The position numbers were made by a program, and so were the translations under genes. 37,194 nt of DNA from Acidobacteriota bacterium (GTDB taxonomy: Bacteria > Acidobacteriota > Blastocatellia > RBC074), in contig JAEUQO010000394.1 of the NCBI GenBank assembly GCA_016789605.1, positions 1 to 37,194 of the forward strand, given 5' to 3'. Shown here piece after piece: positions 18,783-28,195 of the stretch; the first letter of the stretch is position 1, and the number at the start of each line of letters is the position of its first letter. The notes under the pieces are model-generated. The model was not told the DNA's origin. It searched no databases and worked only from the letters and a program-made list of their open reading frames with translations.

Positions 18783-20681
18783 ATGCTCGGACGCATCATT
18801 GGCAATTACGAGATCGTCAGCCCCTTTGGCGAAGGAGGCATGGGTGAACTCTACCTTGGACGCCACACCCGCCTGGCGCGCGAGGTCATCATCAAGACCA
18901 TTCGCACAGAAGATTTTAGCCCGCGCCAAATCGAACACCTGCGCGACCGTCTGGAACGTGAAGCCTTCGTCCAGTCACAACTCGATCATCCGAATATCGT
19001 CCGCGTTTACGATTTCATTGCCAGCGGTGAAACGACTTGTATCGTCATGGAATATGTCCCCGGACGTGATTTGCGCAAAATGATCACGCGCGAAACTGGA
19101 CCGATCCAAGCACCGCGCGCGCTCAAATTGTTCAAACAGATTCTCGCCGCTATTGATTACGCCCACCACTTTATCTATCTAGACAAATCAGGTACGCGCC
19201 ATCAAGGCATCATCCACCGCGATCTGAAACCGGCCAATATTCTGGTTACGCCCGAAGACGTGGTGAAAGTCACCGACTTCGGCATTGTCAAAGTTCGGGG
19301 CGTCAAAGGCGGAACACAAATGGGATTCAACCCTGGCACGCCAGAGTACATGAGCCCTGAACAAGCGCGCGGGCGTGAACTGGATCAGCGGTCGGACATC
19401 TATTCGCTGGGCATCATGTTATACGAGATGCTTTCGGGCAGAGTCCCCTTTGAAGGCGATGGCAGCGGAACATCTGATTACGAAATTCGGCGCGGTCACA
19501 TTGAAATGACAGTGCCTCCTCTGTCGGCACACTACTCCGATATCTCATCAGAGTTGGAAAAAGTGGTCCTGAAATCGCTCGAAAAAGATCCGGCGGATCG
19601 GTACCAAACAGCCCAGCAATTCCTTGACGCAATTGAAGAATATGAATTGACAGGCAGCGCCAAGATCACTGGCCGGATGCTGGGTGCGCGCCAAACTGTG
19701 ATTCAGGACGGACGCGGAACCGGTCGGCAAAGCCTGGCGGACGCGCCCACAGTAGGCATTGGGAATACGGTTGTCACGGATACAGAACGGCCTTCCGGCG
19801 GCGGAATCAATTACAACAACCAACTTCCTGACTACCGGCTGCCCAGCGGAAATGACAATTATGGGCGGGCCAGAATAGGCCAGGAACAATCTGAACCGAA
19901 GTCCAAACTCCCGCTCATTATTGGTGCAGCGGCCGTCGTTCTATTCACCATCGCGGTGATTGCCTGGCTCATCAAAGGAACCACACCACCAGTAACGCCC
20001 CCCATCGGTGGAAATGGGGCGATTCCTCCCGGCATGATTGCCATTCCCGGTGGCGAATTTATGATGGGACGCGACGATGGCAACGAATATGAAAAGCCAG
20101 CACACCCGGTCAAGGTCATTCCGTTCCTGATTGATCAATACGAAGTTACCAACGAGCAATACGCAGAGTTTGTCCGGCAAAACCACCGCAATCCGCCCCG
20201 CCATTGGGCGGATGGCAACTACGCCGTTGGCGAAGCCAAATTGCCCGTTTACAACGTGAACTGGTTTGATGCGCGGGATTATTGCGAATGGAAAGGCGGT
20301 CGCCTGCCGTCTGAAGAAGAATGGGAATTTGCCGCGCGTGGACGTGAAAATCGTCTGTATCCTTACGGCAACGAGTGGAAACCGCAATTTTCCAACGCAC
20401 GCGAAACCGGTTTGGCCAAGCCTCAAGGCGTTGGCAATTACCCTGATGGCGCCAGCCCCTTCGGTTTGCTGGATATGGCTGGCAATATTGCCGAATGGAC
20501 CTCCAGCGATTTCACTCCTTATCCCGGCAGCCCTGCCAGAGAACAATCAGGTTTCAAAATTATCCGCGGCGGAGCCTTTAACGCGCCAGCCAAAGAACAA
20601 ACCGCTACGGATCGTTTCTTTGACCGCCCAGAGCGTTCGTTTGATTACATCGGGTTTCGCTGCGCCAAAGATCCCAAGTGA
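18783..20681 (+). CDS. Transmembrane Ser/Thr protein kinase fused to a SUMF1/FGE-like domain
   Basis: A 632-residue membrane kinase. Residues 8-290 form a complete Hanks-type kinase: glycine loop FGEGGMG at 15-21, K38 in VIIKTI, catalytic HRDLKPAN at 145-152, DFG at 165-167, and GTPEYMSPEQARG at 185-197. A juxtamembrane linker follows. One membrane helix spans about 376-398 (LPLIIGAAAVVLFTIAVIAWL). The C-terminus, 414-632, is a formylglycine-generating-enzyme-like domain (PGGEFMMG, YEVTNEQY, RLPSEEEWEFAARG, DMAGNIAEW, GFRC). This domain should face the periplasm and more likely binds ligand than modifies sulfatases, because the FGE active-site cysteine pair is not evident. The ATG at 18783 begins directly at the kinase fold. 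Confidence 0.93.
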   Translation: MLGRIIGNYEIVSPFGEGGMGELYLGRHTRLAREVIIKTIRTEDFSPRQIEHLRDRLEREAFVQSQLDHPNIVRVYDFIASGETTCIVMEYVPGRDLRKMITRETGPIQAPRALKLFKQILAAIDYAHHFIYLDKSGTRHQGIIHRDLKPANILVTPEDVVKVTDFGIVKVRGVKGGTQMGFNPGTPEYMSPEQARGRELDQRSDIYSLGIMLYEMLSGRVPFEGDGSGTSDYEIRRGHIEMTVPPLSAHYSDISSELEKVVLKSLEKDPADRYQTAQQFLDAIEEYELTGSAKITGRMLGARQTVIQDGRGTGRQSLADAPTVGIGNTVVTDTERPSGGGINYNNQLPDYRLPSGNDNYGRARIGQEQSEPKSKLPLIIGAAAVVLFTIAVIAWLIKGTTPPVTPPIGGNGAIPPGMIAIPGGEFMMGRDDGNEYEKPAHPVKVIPFLIDQYEVTNEQYAEFVRQNHRNPPRHWADGNYAVGEAKLPVYNVNWFDARDYCEWKGGRLPSEEEWEFAARGRENRLYPYGNEWKPQFSNARETGLAKPQGVGNYPDGASPFGLLDMAGNIAEWTSSDFTPYPGSPAREQSGFKIIRGGAFNAPAKEQTATDRFFDRPERSFDYIGFRCAKDPK

Positions 20682-20727
20682 CGCGAATGGATGGCGTCAG
20701 CATCGCTTTGTGCTAAACTGACGACCG

Positions 20728-22188
20728 ATGAACGCCGTCAAATTTCGCATCCAATTTGGTTTCGTTGCTGCCATCCTCGCGGTCGTGTTTTGTAGCGCCG
20801 CAATCCCTGCCTTTGCTCAACGCCAATACACAGTCGAAAAAGCTGCGACACGCGCTGCCAATGAACGCGTCAAGGCCAAAACGGTCGCGCGCACTGCGCC
20901 GAGCAAAGGGCTTCTGATCATCCTGCTCAATCCCAAAGTGGCAGGCAAGGTCACAGTCAAAAATGCCAAAGGGCAAATTTTGACTGAAGGAGAAGCGGAC
21001 GACACGGGCCAGGCAGAATTTCAGCTTGCGCGTGGCCAGATATATACGGTTGAAGCGAGCGCTCCGCGCTTTAGCAACGCAACGAATACGTCGCGCCCGT
21101 TGGCGAGTCAGACGGCGGTGCGTGTTGATCTGACGGCGCAAACAGCCTCGATCAAATTGCGCGGGCTACCATTGAACGCCCAAATATTCATTGATGAAAC
21201 CTTGCGCGCGACGGTGAGCGATAAAGAGGCAAACGGTGTCCTGGAAGTTGAGAACGTCAGCCCTGGCGACCACAAAATTTTAATCCGTCATCCTGAGTAC
21301 AACGACTATACAGACCGGCTGGAAAAACTGGAGGCAGGCGTCGCAGTCACCTTCGGTCGTATCTCACTCGTGCGCGTCGCCAAACTGAACATACAGGGGC
21401 CAGCAGATGCCCGCGTAATGATTGACGGCGCGGTGCTGGGTCGGATCAATGCCAATGGTTCGGTGCAGATTGACTACGAGCTGGAAAAAGCGACCGAACA
21501 CACCATCAGTGTGGAACTGCTCGGCTATCAGCCTTGGGCTCAAAAGGTCACCCTGGAACCGGGCCCACGCACAATCGCCGTGAAACTCGACCCGGTCGTG
21601 ACGGCGGCTGGCTTGTCGGATTTGTTTGATTCGCTCGTCCAATGGAATGCGCCTTCATCGTGGAAAATCACAGGCGATGCCAAGAATAAGCTACTCGAAG
21701 TCAAAGGCCCGCAACTCGGCTGGCTGAAAGATGTGACGTATCGCGACTTCAAAGCGAACTTCACCATCACGCTACCTGACGGCAAAGGCGCTTCCTGGGC
21801 GGTGCGTGCCGACAAAGAGGGCCGCAATTATTACCTCTTCCATCTCTCGGGCCCGAATTCAACCACGCACACGCCGAAACGTTTCTACACCTACCTGGTT
21901 AAAGATGGTGGAACGCCACAGGAAGTCAGTACCCCGATTCCCTTGGTGGCCGATTTGGACACGAAGTCTTCCTATACGATTACGGTGACCGTGCGCGATT
22001 ACACGATCAAACATACGATCACGTCCAACAGTTCGGGACAGGAAGACGATTTGGGAATCTGGACTGATACCAGCAATACCAAAGACAAGTTTCTCTTTGG
22101 CACATTTGGCTTCCGCGCGTTTTCAAACGAAGTGTTTCTGGTGGACGAACTCCATCTGTGCATCGGCGAGTGCCTGGACAACAAGTGA
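20728..22188 (+). CDS. Secreted PEGA-like protein with C-terminal lectin-like beta-sandwich
   Basis: This is an exported protein of 486 residues with signal peptide 1-30 (FVAAILAVVFCSAAIPAFA, cleavage before QRQY). The middle (about 60-300) carries several short beta modules resembling PEGA or carboxypeptidase-regulatory repeats, such as LNAQIFIDETLRATV, GDHKILIRHPEYNDYTD and ADARVMIDGAVLG. Residues 310-480 look like a concanavalin/LamG-type sandwich (YRDFKANFTITLPDGKGASWAVRAD, FGTFGFRAF) that could bind carbohydrate. It starts 46 nt after the kinase gene, so it is probably co-transcribed and may present the ligand side of that signalling set. No enzyme site is seen. Confidence 0.7.
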   Translation: MNAVKFRIQFGFVAAILAVVFCSAAIPAFAQRQYTVEKAATRAANERVKAKTVARTAPSKGLLIILLNPKVAGKVTVKNAKGQILTEGEADDTGQAEFQLARGQIYTVEASAPRFSNATNTSRPLASQTAVRVDLTAQTASIKLRGLPLNAQIFIDETLRATVSDKEANGVLEVENVSPGDHKILIRHPEYNDYTDRLEKLEAGVAVTFGRISLVRVAKLNIQGPADARVMIDGAVLGRINANGSVQIDYELEKATEHTISVELLGYQPWAQKVTLEPGPRTIAVKLDPVVTAAGLSDLFDSLVQWNAPSSWKITGDAKNKLLEVKGPQLGWLKDVTYRDFKANFTITLPDGKGASWAVRADKEGRNYYLFHLSGPNSTTHTPKRFYTYLVKDGGTPQEVSTPIPLVADLDTKSSYTITVTVRDYTIKHTITSNSSGQEDDLGIWTDTSNTKDKFLFGTFGFRAFSNEVFLVDELHLCIGECLDNK

Positions 22189-22293
22189 TTCGCGCAGCAA
22201 CCCTGATTCTTTGCGGCAGCGTTTGAGCACTCGTGTTATGGCATCAATTAGCTCGCCGGTAGCGTGATTGTCATTGGCGCACGGCGCTTTCCT

Positions 22294-23676
22294 ATGAATA
22301 AAAAAACCAAACTCCCACAGAAAAATCCTGTCACAACACAATCTGCTGCGGGCGGTTCTTTGACCGAATGGTTCACGAAACACATTTCGCGTCGGCAAGC
22401 GGGTAAAACGCTCGCCTGGACGGCTGCGCTTGGCATGGCAGGGCTGACGATCTATCAGCTCACCGGCGATAGCGACGTCGAAGACGCCCGTGATTCACTG
22501 GAATTGCAAAAGAAAGAAGGTTGGAACGTCGGCTCGTCCGAAAAGCAACTCGTCTTTGCCGAAGGCGTTAGTCCGTACGACAGCCAACAGAAAACCTGGA
22601 GCGCCTACGATCCCAACTACCTGATCTCGATTTATCAACCGCGCCAATCTCAGTGGCAGCCATTTTTTGTGCCGACCCTGATTCAATCACTGGCGCAGAC
22701 CTCGCTCAGTCAACAGATTCGCCCCATTCGCACCAACGCGATGGCGGACGATTACGCGCGCGCTGAAGGTTTGTGCAGCCTGCTGGCCGGTTCGTCAAAC
22801 GCAAATCAAACCTTGATCATCGCCGATTTGCCCGGCCCATCTTCCATTGCCGTCGGAGCCGCCTTGGCCGACACGCTCAATCTGGTGCCGGTATTTGACA
22901 ACTGGCCGCATCCGCTGGGTGTCGTGCGCTCACACGAAACGCTGGGCGCAATGGTCTATTACGCCCACGAAATCGAAGAAAAACGCGCCAAGCTGCCAGA
23001 GAATGCGCCTGCAATGTTGCTGCTCGACAACCGCCGTCTGACGGCATACACCGATCAGGATTCGCAATTCGACAATCGCTATCTGGCGAAATTGCCTCCC
23101 GCGGCAGAACTGAAAAGCCGTGGCGTACAGCAGGTCATCTACCTGGTTCCCGACGACAGCCAGAAACAGGAGCTCGACGACATCAACGAAGACCTGTCTG
23201 AATGGCAAAAACAAGGCATCAATGTGCGAATGCTGCGGCTTTCGGACTTCCTCCCTGCGAGCGATCCGCTGGCCACCAACAACTCTTCAGGCACTTCGAC
23301 ATCCAGTACGACCACGACACATCGGCATTACTATTACGGCGGGTCACCTTATTCACACTGGTGGTTTTACAACCATTACGCGTATAGCCAGCCGCGCGAA
23401 GTGTATGTGATGCGCGACGGACGCAATGTGCCGATCCCGCGCCAGACCTTTCCGCCGCGCTTTGAACCGCCCAGCTATCGGCCCGTCTCCCGTCCGACGA
23501 TGTTCAACGCGTCGCGTGTCGGCACCGCGCCGGGCGCAAGCGGTGTTGGCAAAACACGTCCGAGCGGATTTGGCCGCACCAGTGTGCGCGTCGGCAGCAA
23601 TGGCCGCGTGACCGGTGTGCGCTCAGGCCGATCCGGTTCCTATGGCCGCAGCGGTGGCGGCTGGTTTGGCGGTTAA
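22294..23676 (+). CDS. Protein of unknown function, first gene of a conserved-looking trio
   Basis: 460 residues from the ATG at 22294; a GTG at 22264 is possible but neither has a good ribosome site. A segment SRRQAGKTLAWTAALGMAGLT near residue 33 is a hydrophobic stretch after twin arginines, either a membrane anchor or a Tat-like signal, though the usual hydrophobic residue after the arginine pair is missing. The middle (TLIIADLPGPSSIAVGAALADTLN and later AMLLLDNRRL, QVIYLVPDD) looks like an alpha/beta fold. From about 340 the tail is a His/Tyr-rich then Gly/Ser/Arg-rich region ending in SGGGWFGG. I recognise no named family. It is followed after 49 nt by the DUF1517-like gene. Confidence 0.7.
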   Translation: MNKKTKLPQKNPVTTQSAAGGSLTEWFTKHISRRQAGKTLAWTAALGMAGLTIYQLTGDSDVEDARDSLELQKKEGWNVGSSEKQLVFAEGVSPYDSQQKTWSAYDPNYLISIYQPRQSQWQPFFVPTLIQSLAQTSLSQQIRPIRTNAMADDYARAEGLCSLLAGSSNANQTLIIADLPGPSSIAVGAALADTLNLVPVFDNWPHPLGVVRSHETLGAMVYYAHEIEEKRAKLPENAPAMLLLDNRRLTAYTDQDSQFDNRYLAKLPPAAELKSRGVQQVIYLVPDDSQKQELDDINEDLSEWQKQGINVRMLRLSDFLPASDPLATNNSSGTSTSSTTTTHRHYYYGGSPYSHWWFYNHYAYSQPREVYVMRDGRNVPIPRQTFPPRFEPPSYRPVSRPTMFNASRVGTAPGASGVGKTRPSGFGRTSVRVGSNGRVTGVRSGRSGSYGRSGGGWFGG

Positions 23677-23725
23677 GACAAGCTCTACTCCGCCCAATCT
23701 TTCATTCTTATCTGAGGCTCCGTTG

Positions 23726-24541
23726 ATGAACAGTTTCGGTTTTCTCTTGCTTGGCGGCAGCATGTTTATTCTGCTGTTGCTCATCTTTGCCGGGCTTTTT
23801 GCTGGCGGGTTGTACCTGATGCGCAGCGGCTCGCAAGCCGGTCAGTTGAACGGTGGGCGTCGCTCCTTTCTCAAGGGCGGCAGCAGCGATCACGCGTTGT
23901 TTTTCGGCATTCAGCTGGTCGTGCAAATTTACGGCGGCGATGAATTGCGCGCCAAGCTGGCCCGCCTGATCGAAGCCGAAGACAACACCGATTCCGCCCA
24001 GGAAAAACGTCGGTTCATCAAATCCGTCGCTTCCCTGCTCAGCGAAAATCGTTACGCCTGGGAATATGGCTTCTGGGATTACCAGGGAGACGCCGACACA
24101 GCCATCAGCAATTTCAATCAATGGCGCAACGAAATCGAAGCTTCGATGGCGACCGAAGCCGATGAACTCGGCGCGGAAGTAGACCGCCTGCATCGCTATT
24201 CCGACCAGAAAGAATATCTGATCGTTTCGCTGTTGCTGTTGCTCGACAATCGCGAAGAACCGGTCGCCGACGACGTGGGCGAGTATCAATTCCGCCCGAC
24301 GTACGCCCAGCTTACGCAATCCTTCCGGCAAACCGTTGCAGGCATCAACGAATCAGCCTATTGGAAAGCCGACACCTTTGAAGCCTTGCTGGAAGCGTTG
24401 CGCGCGCTCGATCCGCGCGTCATCGAACGCGACGGCATTTACGTCTATCCCGGTACGGAACAAGACGGCCTGTCGTCGTTTGATTTGCTCAGCGACGAAG
24501 GCTGGAAATATTTGACCGATCACTCATTTCGTCTGAGCTGA
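23726..24541 (+). CDS. DUF1517-like membrane-anchored protein
   Basis: 271 residues. A strong N-terminal membrane helix (FLLLGGSMFILLLLIFAGLFAGGLYLM) is followed by a soluble domain. The domain reads FFGIQLVVQIYGGDELRAKL, an ENRYAWEYGFWDYQGD region, EYLIVSLLLLLDN and a late AYWKADTFEALLEAL. This order (long first helix, a WxYG-like segment, EYxIVxLLL) resembles DUF1517 proteins of cyanobacteria and plastids. The match is by pattern and moderately sure. The ATG at 23726 with GAGG 8 nt upstream is chosen; the frame is open further upstream but overlaps the previous gene. Function unknown. Confidence 0.65.
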   Translation: MNSFGFLLLGGSMFILLLLIFAGLFAGGLYLMRSGSQAGQLNGGRRSFLKGGSSDHALFFGIQLVVQIYGGDELRAKLARLIEAEDNTDSAQEKRRFIKSVASLLSENRYAWEYGFWDYQGDADTAISNFNQWRNEIEASMATEADELGAEVDRLHRYSDQKEYLIVSLLLLLDNREEPVADDVGEYQFRPTYAQLTQSFRQTVAGINESAYWKADTFEALLEALRALDPRVIERDGIYVYPGTEQDGLSSFDLLSDEGWKYLTDHSFRLS

Positions 24542-24559
24542 TCCTTATCCCCAAAAACC

Positions 24560-25540
24560 ATGGCCGCAGGACCCGCTCCCCAACTTCAGCGAAAGAATGT
24601 CGTTGTCTGCTGTGACGGCACCGGCAACCAGTTCGGCACACACAACACCAACGTCATTCGTCTGTTTCAAGTCATCGAAAAGAACACAGACACACAGATG
24701 GCGTATTACGACCCGGGCGTCGGCACCTTTGGCAGCCGCTATCAAGCGTTGATCGGCTTGGCCACCGGATACGGCATCACGCGCAACATCAAAGACGCTT
24801 ACGAATACCTGATGAACCGGTACGAAGACGGCGATCACGTGTATCTGTTTGGTTTCAGTCGTGGCGCGTACACGGCGCGGGCGTTGGCGGGAATGCTCTA
24901 CAAATGCGGTTTGCTGCAAAAAGGCAGCATCAACCTGATGGATTACGCGGTAGACATTTACAAAACGCGGGACAATCACGACGTGGCGCGGCAATTCAAA
25001 GAAACCTATTGCCGTGAATGCCCCGTGCATTTCATCGGCGTCTGGGATACGGTCAAGGCGCTGATTCCCTTCTCTCAAATCGCGCGCTTCACCGATCACC
25101 GCCTCAATCCGCAAGTGAAATTCGGCTATCACGCACTGGCCATTGATGAACGGCGTGATCCGTACAAACCGGAGCTTTGGGACGAAACGGATTTGCCTGC
25201 GCACCAGACCATCGAACAGGTGTGGTTTGCCGGCGTGCATTCCGATGTCGGCGGTTCGTATCTCGATCCCGGTCTGGCAGATGTGACGCTGAAATGGATG
25301 CTGGAAAACGCCCAGGCTCGCGGGCTACTCGTCAAACAGGAAGAGCTGGCCAAAATCATCCCGAACCCGTATGGCAAATTGCACGATTCGCGCGACGGAT
25401 TGTGGAATCTGTTGCCCGGCGGTCCGCGCAAAATTCCTGCGGGCGTTAAAGTCCACGCGTCGGCATTCGCGCGCAAAGAAAACCCCAAGTCGGCCTACAA
25501 TCCGCCGAACTGGCCGCAAAACGCCCAGAAAGTTTCCTGA
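24560..25540 (+). CDS. DUF2235 alpha/beta hydrolase
   Basis: This is a predicted serine esterase or phospholipase of the DUF2235 family, 326 residues. Diagnostic features are RKNVVVCCDGTGNQFG at the N-terminus, YYDPGVGT, and the nucleophile elbow GFSRGAYTAR with S100. D163 (IGVWDTV) and H228 (AGVHSDVGGSY) would complete the catalytic triad. Related domains occur in type VI secretion phospholipase effectors (Tle1) and in many stand-alone proteins. There is no signal peptide and no vgrG or PAAR gene nearby, so a secreted toxin role is not supported here. It starts 18 nt after the DUF1517-like gene and is clearly in the same operon. Confidence 0.88.
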   Translation: MAAGPAPQLQRKNVVVCCDGTGNQFGTHNTNVIRLFQVIEKNTDTQMAYYDPGVGTFGSRYQALIGLATGYGITRNIKDAYEYLMNRYEDGDHVYLFGFSRGAYTARALAGMLYKCGLLQKGSINLMDYAVDIYKTRDNHDVARQFKETYCRECPVHFIGVWDTVKALIPFSQIARFTDHRLNPQVKFGYHALAIDERRDPYKPELWDETDLPAHQTIEQVWFAGVHSDVGGSYLDPGLADVTLKWMLENAQARGLLVKQEELAKIIPNPYGKLHDSRDGLWNLLPGGPRKIPAGVKVHASAFARKENPKSAYNPPNWPQNAQKVS

Positions 25541-25579
25541 GCGCCGTTTGCCTGAGCGCTGCTTGCCTGAGTGCCCTTG
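25535..25579 (+). repeat. Three imperfect 15-nt tandem repeats
   Basis: Units beginning TCCTGAGCGCC, GCCTGAGCGCT and GCCTGAGTGCC follow each other at 15-nt spacing. They overlap the DUF2235 stop codon and fill most of the short gap to the convergent permease stop. Confidence 0.7.
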
Positions 25580-25588
25580 CGCGTTTCG

Positions 25589-28009
25589 TCAGGATTCGCG
25601 CAATGCGTCAAGCGGATCAACCTTGGCCGCGCGTCGCGCAGGCACCCAACACGCCAACAACGAAACCGCACACAACACGCTGGCAACCACGACAAATGTC
25701 AGCGGGTCGCTGGGTTTGACCTCGAATAGCAAACTTCCCAGCAACCGAGTCAGAAATATCGCCGCCAGCGTTCCCACGCCAATTCCCGCCAACGCCAATG
25801 CCAGCCCCTGGCGCAACACCATTTTGGTAATGTCTGAAACTTGCGCGCCCAACGCCATGCGAATGCCGATGTCGTGCGTTTGTTGCCGCACCGAATACGC
25901 CACCACGCCATAAATGCCGACCGCGGCCAGCAAAAGCGCGACCCCGGCAAAAATACCGATCAACAACGCAGGCAGTCGTCGCGTAAATGTCGCGGGCGAA
26001 TCCGCCATGATTTCTTCGACCGTGCGCACGTTGAAAAGCGCGGCGTCGGTTTCGAGCGCGCGACATTCATTGCGTATGGCATTGATCACTGCTGCGGGGT
26101 CAACCTGTGTGCGCACGACAAAGCCGCTGGCCAGCGGCGCAGCTTGCCGCAACGGGTTATACACAACTGGCTTGATCGCGTCGTCCAGCCCCGTGATTTT
26201 CACATCGCCCACCACGCCGACAATCACTTCCGCGTCAAAGTTGCCGCCATAATTCAGCCGCCGTCCGATCGGGTCGCGCCCGGCAAAGACTCTGTCTGCC
26301 AGGCTTTTGTTGATGATGACGACGTCAGGCGCATCTGCCGTATCGCGCGCGTCAAAAAACCGGCCCGCCAGCAAAGGCACGCCCAAGGTCTGAAAGTAAT
26401 GTTCATCGCTGACACGAATATTGGCTTCGATTTCCTGTCCGGGCGGCGGCGCGGGGTCGCCTTCGATTGTGAAGCGCGTCGTGTTACCGCCGATCAGCGG
26501 CAGAATATTGACTGCGCCGACACTGCTCACACCGGGTAAGGCGCTGATACGTTCCTGCAAAGCGGTATGAAATTGAATGCGCCGTTGCGGCTCACTGTAT
26601 TTGCTGGTGGGCAAAGCGACCGTCATCGTCAAAACGTTTTCCGGGTTGAAGCCCAGATTGACCTGCAACAGTCGCAACAGGCTTTTCATCATCAGACCTG
26701 CGCCGACCAACAACACCACTGCCAGCGCGATCTCGGTCACGACCAATGTGCTGCGCAATCGCTGACGGCCACTGCTGCTGGCTGACCGCCCGCCCTCTTT
26801 CAAAGCTTCCTGTAAATCCAGTCGCGCGGTTTGCAGCGCCGGAGCCAGTCCAAACACAACGCCCGTCACCAGCGAAAGCCCACAGGCGAACGCGAGAATT
26901 CCCCCATCAACGTGTAAGTTGTTCAAAAAGGGTAAAGCGTTGAGTTGTGTTTGCGGCAACATGGCCACCAATCCGTCAATGCCCCAACGAGCAATCAGCA
27001 ATCCGGCAACGCCTCCCGCAACCGAAAGCAACACGGATTCCGTCAATAATTGCCGCACGATGCGCCCACGCCCCGCGCCAAGCGCCGCGCGAATGGCAAT
27101 CTCTTTTTGCCGCGCCAACGAACGTGTCAGCAGCAAACTCGCGACATTGGCGCAAGCAATCAGCAAGACAAAGCCGACCGCGCCCAACAAAAGCAACAGA
27201 ATCGGTTTGACCTGTCCGACCATTTGTTCTTGCAATGGGATCAACGTGACAGTCGTCCCCGCGTGCGAAGCCTGATGCTCGCGTTCGATGCGGCTGGCAA
27301 TTTCGCTCATCGCGGTTTGCGCCTGTGCCAACGGCACATCCGATTTGAGCCGGGCGATCATGTTGGTTCCGTGCATAAACCGGCGCGTCAGTTGTGCTTC
27401 TCCCGGCTGATAAGGCAACCAGACATCCGCCGGACGAAGCGCGAACTGAAAGCCCGGCGGCAAAATGCCAACCACGGTGTATGGCAATCCGCTGATCGTC
27501 AGCGACTGGCCGAGAATGTTTTGGTCTCCGCCAAAACGACGTTGCCACCAGCCATAACTCAGCACCACCACGCGCGGAGCTCCCGGTTTGTCTTCGCCGG
27601 GTTGAAACGTCCGCCCCAGAAACGGCTCGACGCCCAACGTCGTAAAGAAATTGGCCGATGCGCCCGGCGAAAAGATACGCTCCGGTTCGCCGTATCCGGT
27701 CAGAATGCCGCCGCCACCCGTATAAGCCGCGACGCCGTCAAACACCTGATTCTGTTGATAGTCCTGATAATCGGGATAGGAAAATTCGCGGCGGGCATAT
27801 TCTTTCTGCGGCGTCGTTTCCCACAGATGATAAAGCTGTTCAGGCGCACGATACGGCAAGCTGCGAATCAGCGCGGCATTCACCACCGTGAAAATGGCGG
27901 TGCTGGCGCCGATGCCGAGCGCCAAAATGATGATCGCCACCATACTGAATCCGGGTTGTTTGAGCAGCGTCCGAATGCCGTAACGTAAATCCTGGAAGAG
28001 CGTTTCCAT
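25589..28009 (-). CDS. Orphan ABC permease of the FtsX/MacB duplicated type (ADOP)
   Basis: 806 residues. It opens with LFQDLRYGIRTLLKQPGFS, the signature start of acidobacterial duplicated orphan permeases, then a first helix and a long extracytoplasmic MacB-PCD domain. Two FtsX domains follow, each with the conserved cytoplasmic turn: RQKEIAIRAALGAGRGRIV in the middle and RQQTHDIGIRMALGAQVSD near the end, giving eight membrane segments. No ATPase gene is adjacent, as usual for this family; MacB-like mechanotransmission is assumed, substrate unknown. The ATG at 28009 has AGGAGG with 6-nt spacing, ruling out the longer frame to 28084. Divergent from the molybdenum hydroxylase operon. Confidence 0.92.
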   Translation of the reverse strand: METLFQDLRYGIRTLLKQPGFSMVAIIILALGIGASTAIFTVVNAALIRSLPYRAPEQLYHLWETTPQKEYARREFSYPDYQDYQQNQVFDGVAAYTGGGGILTGYGEPERIFSPGASANFFTTLGVEPFLGRTFQPGEDKPGAPRVVVLSYGWWQRRFGGDQNILGQSLTISGLPYTVVGILPPGFQFALRPADVWLPYQPGEAQLTRRFMHGTNMIARLKSDVPLAQAQTAMSEIASRIEREHQASHAGTTVTLIPLQEQMVGQVKPILLLLLGAVGFVLLIACANVASLLLTRSLARQKEIAIRAALGAGRGRIVRQLLTESVLLSVAGGVAGLLIARWGIDGLVAMLPQTQLNALPFLNNLHVDGGILAFACGLSLVTGVVFGLAPALQTARLDLQEALKEGGRSASSSGRQRLRSTLVVTEIALAVVLLVGAGLMMKSLLRLLQVNLGFNPENVLTMTVALPTSKYSEPQRRIQFHTALQERISALPGVSSVGAVNILPLIGGNTTRFTIEGDPAPPPGQEIEANIRVSDEHYFQTLGVPLLAGRFFDARDTADAPDVVIINKSLADRVFAGRDPIGRRLNYGGNFDAEVIVGVVGDVKITGLDDAIKPVVYNPLRQAAPLASGFVVRTQVDPAAVINAIRNECRALETDAALFNVRTVEEIMADSPATFTRRLPALLIGIFAGVALLLAAVGIYGVVAYSVRQQTHDIGIRMALGAQVSDITKMVLRQGLALALAGIGVGTLAAIFLTRLLGSLLFEVKPSDPLTFVVVASVLCAVSLLACWVPARRAAKVDPLDALRES

Positions 28010-28195
28010 CTGTGTCCTCCTCTTGCTGGAGCTTTGGCTCGTGCTGGAGCCTTGGATTGAGTGTCTCGTTTGTGCCGTGCGCACATTTGGCCGTGTGAAT
28101 CACCATCCAAGTTCCGTGCCATACCAGCGTCACATCAGATCGTTGTAGCGAAAAGAGTTGTGGCTGTGCCTGCGTTCGCAATCGTTCTCGTTCTG

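Noticed and set aside
24560..25540. DUF2235 hydrolase as a type VI secretion effector with immunity gene
   Set aside because: There is no VgrG, PAAR, Hcp or immunity-like gene nearby, and the flanking genes are a DUF1517-like protein and an ABC permease.
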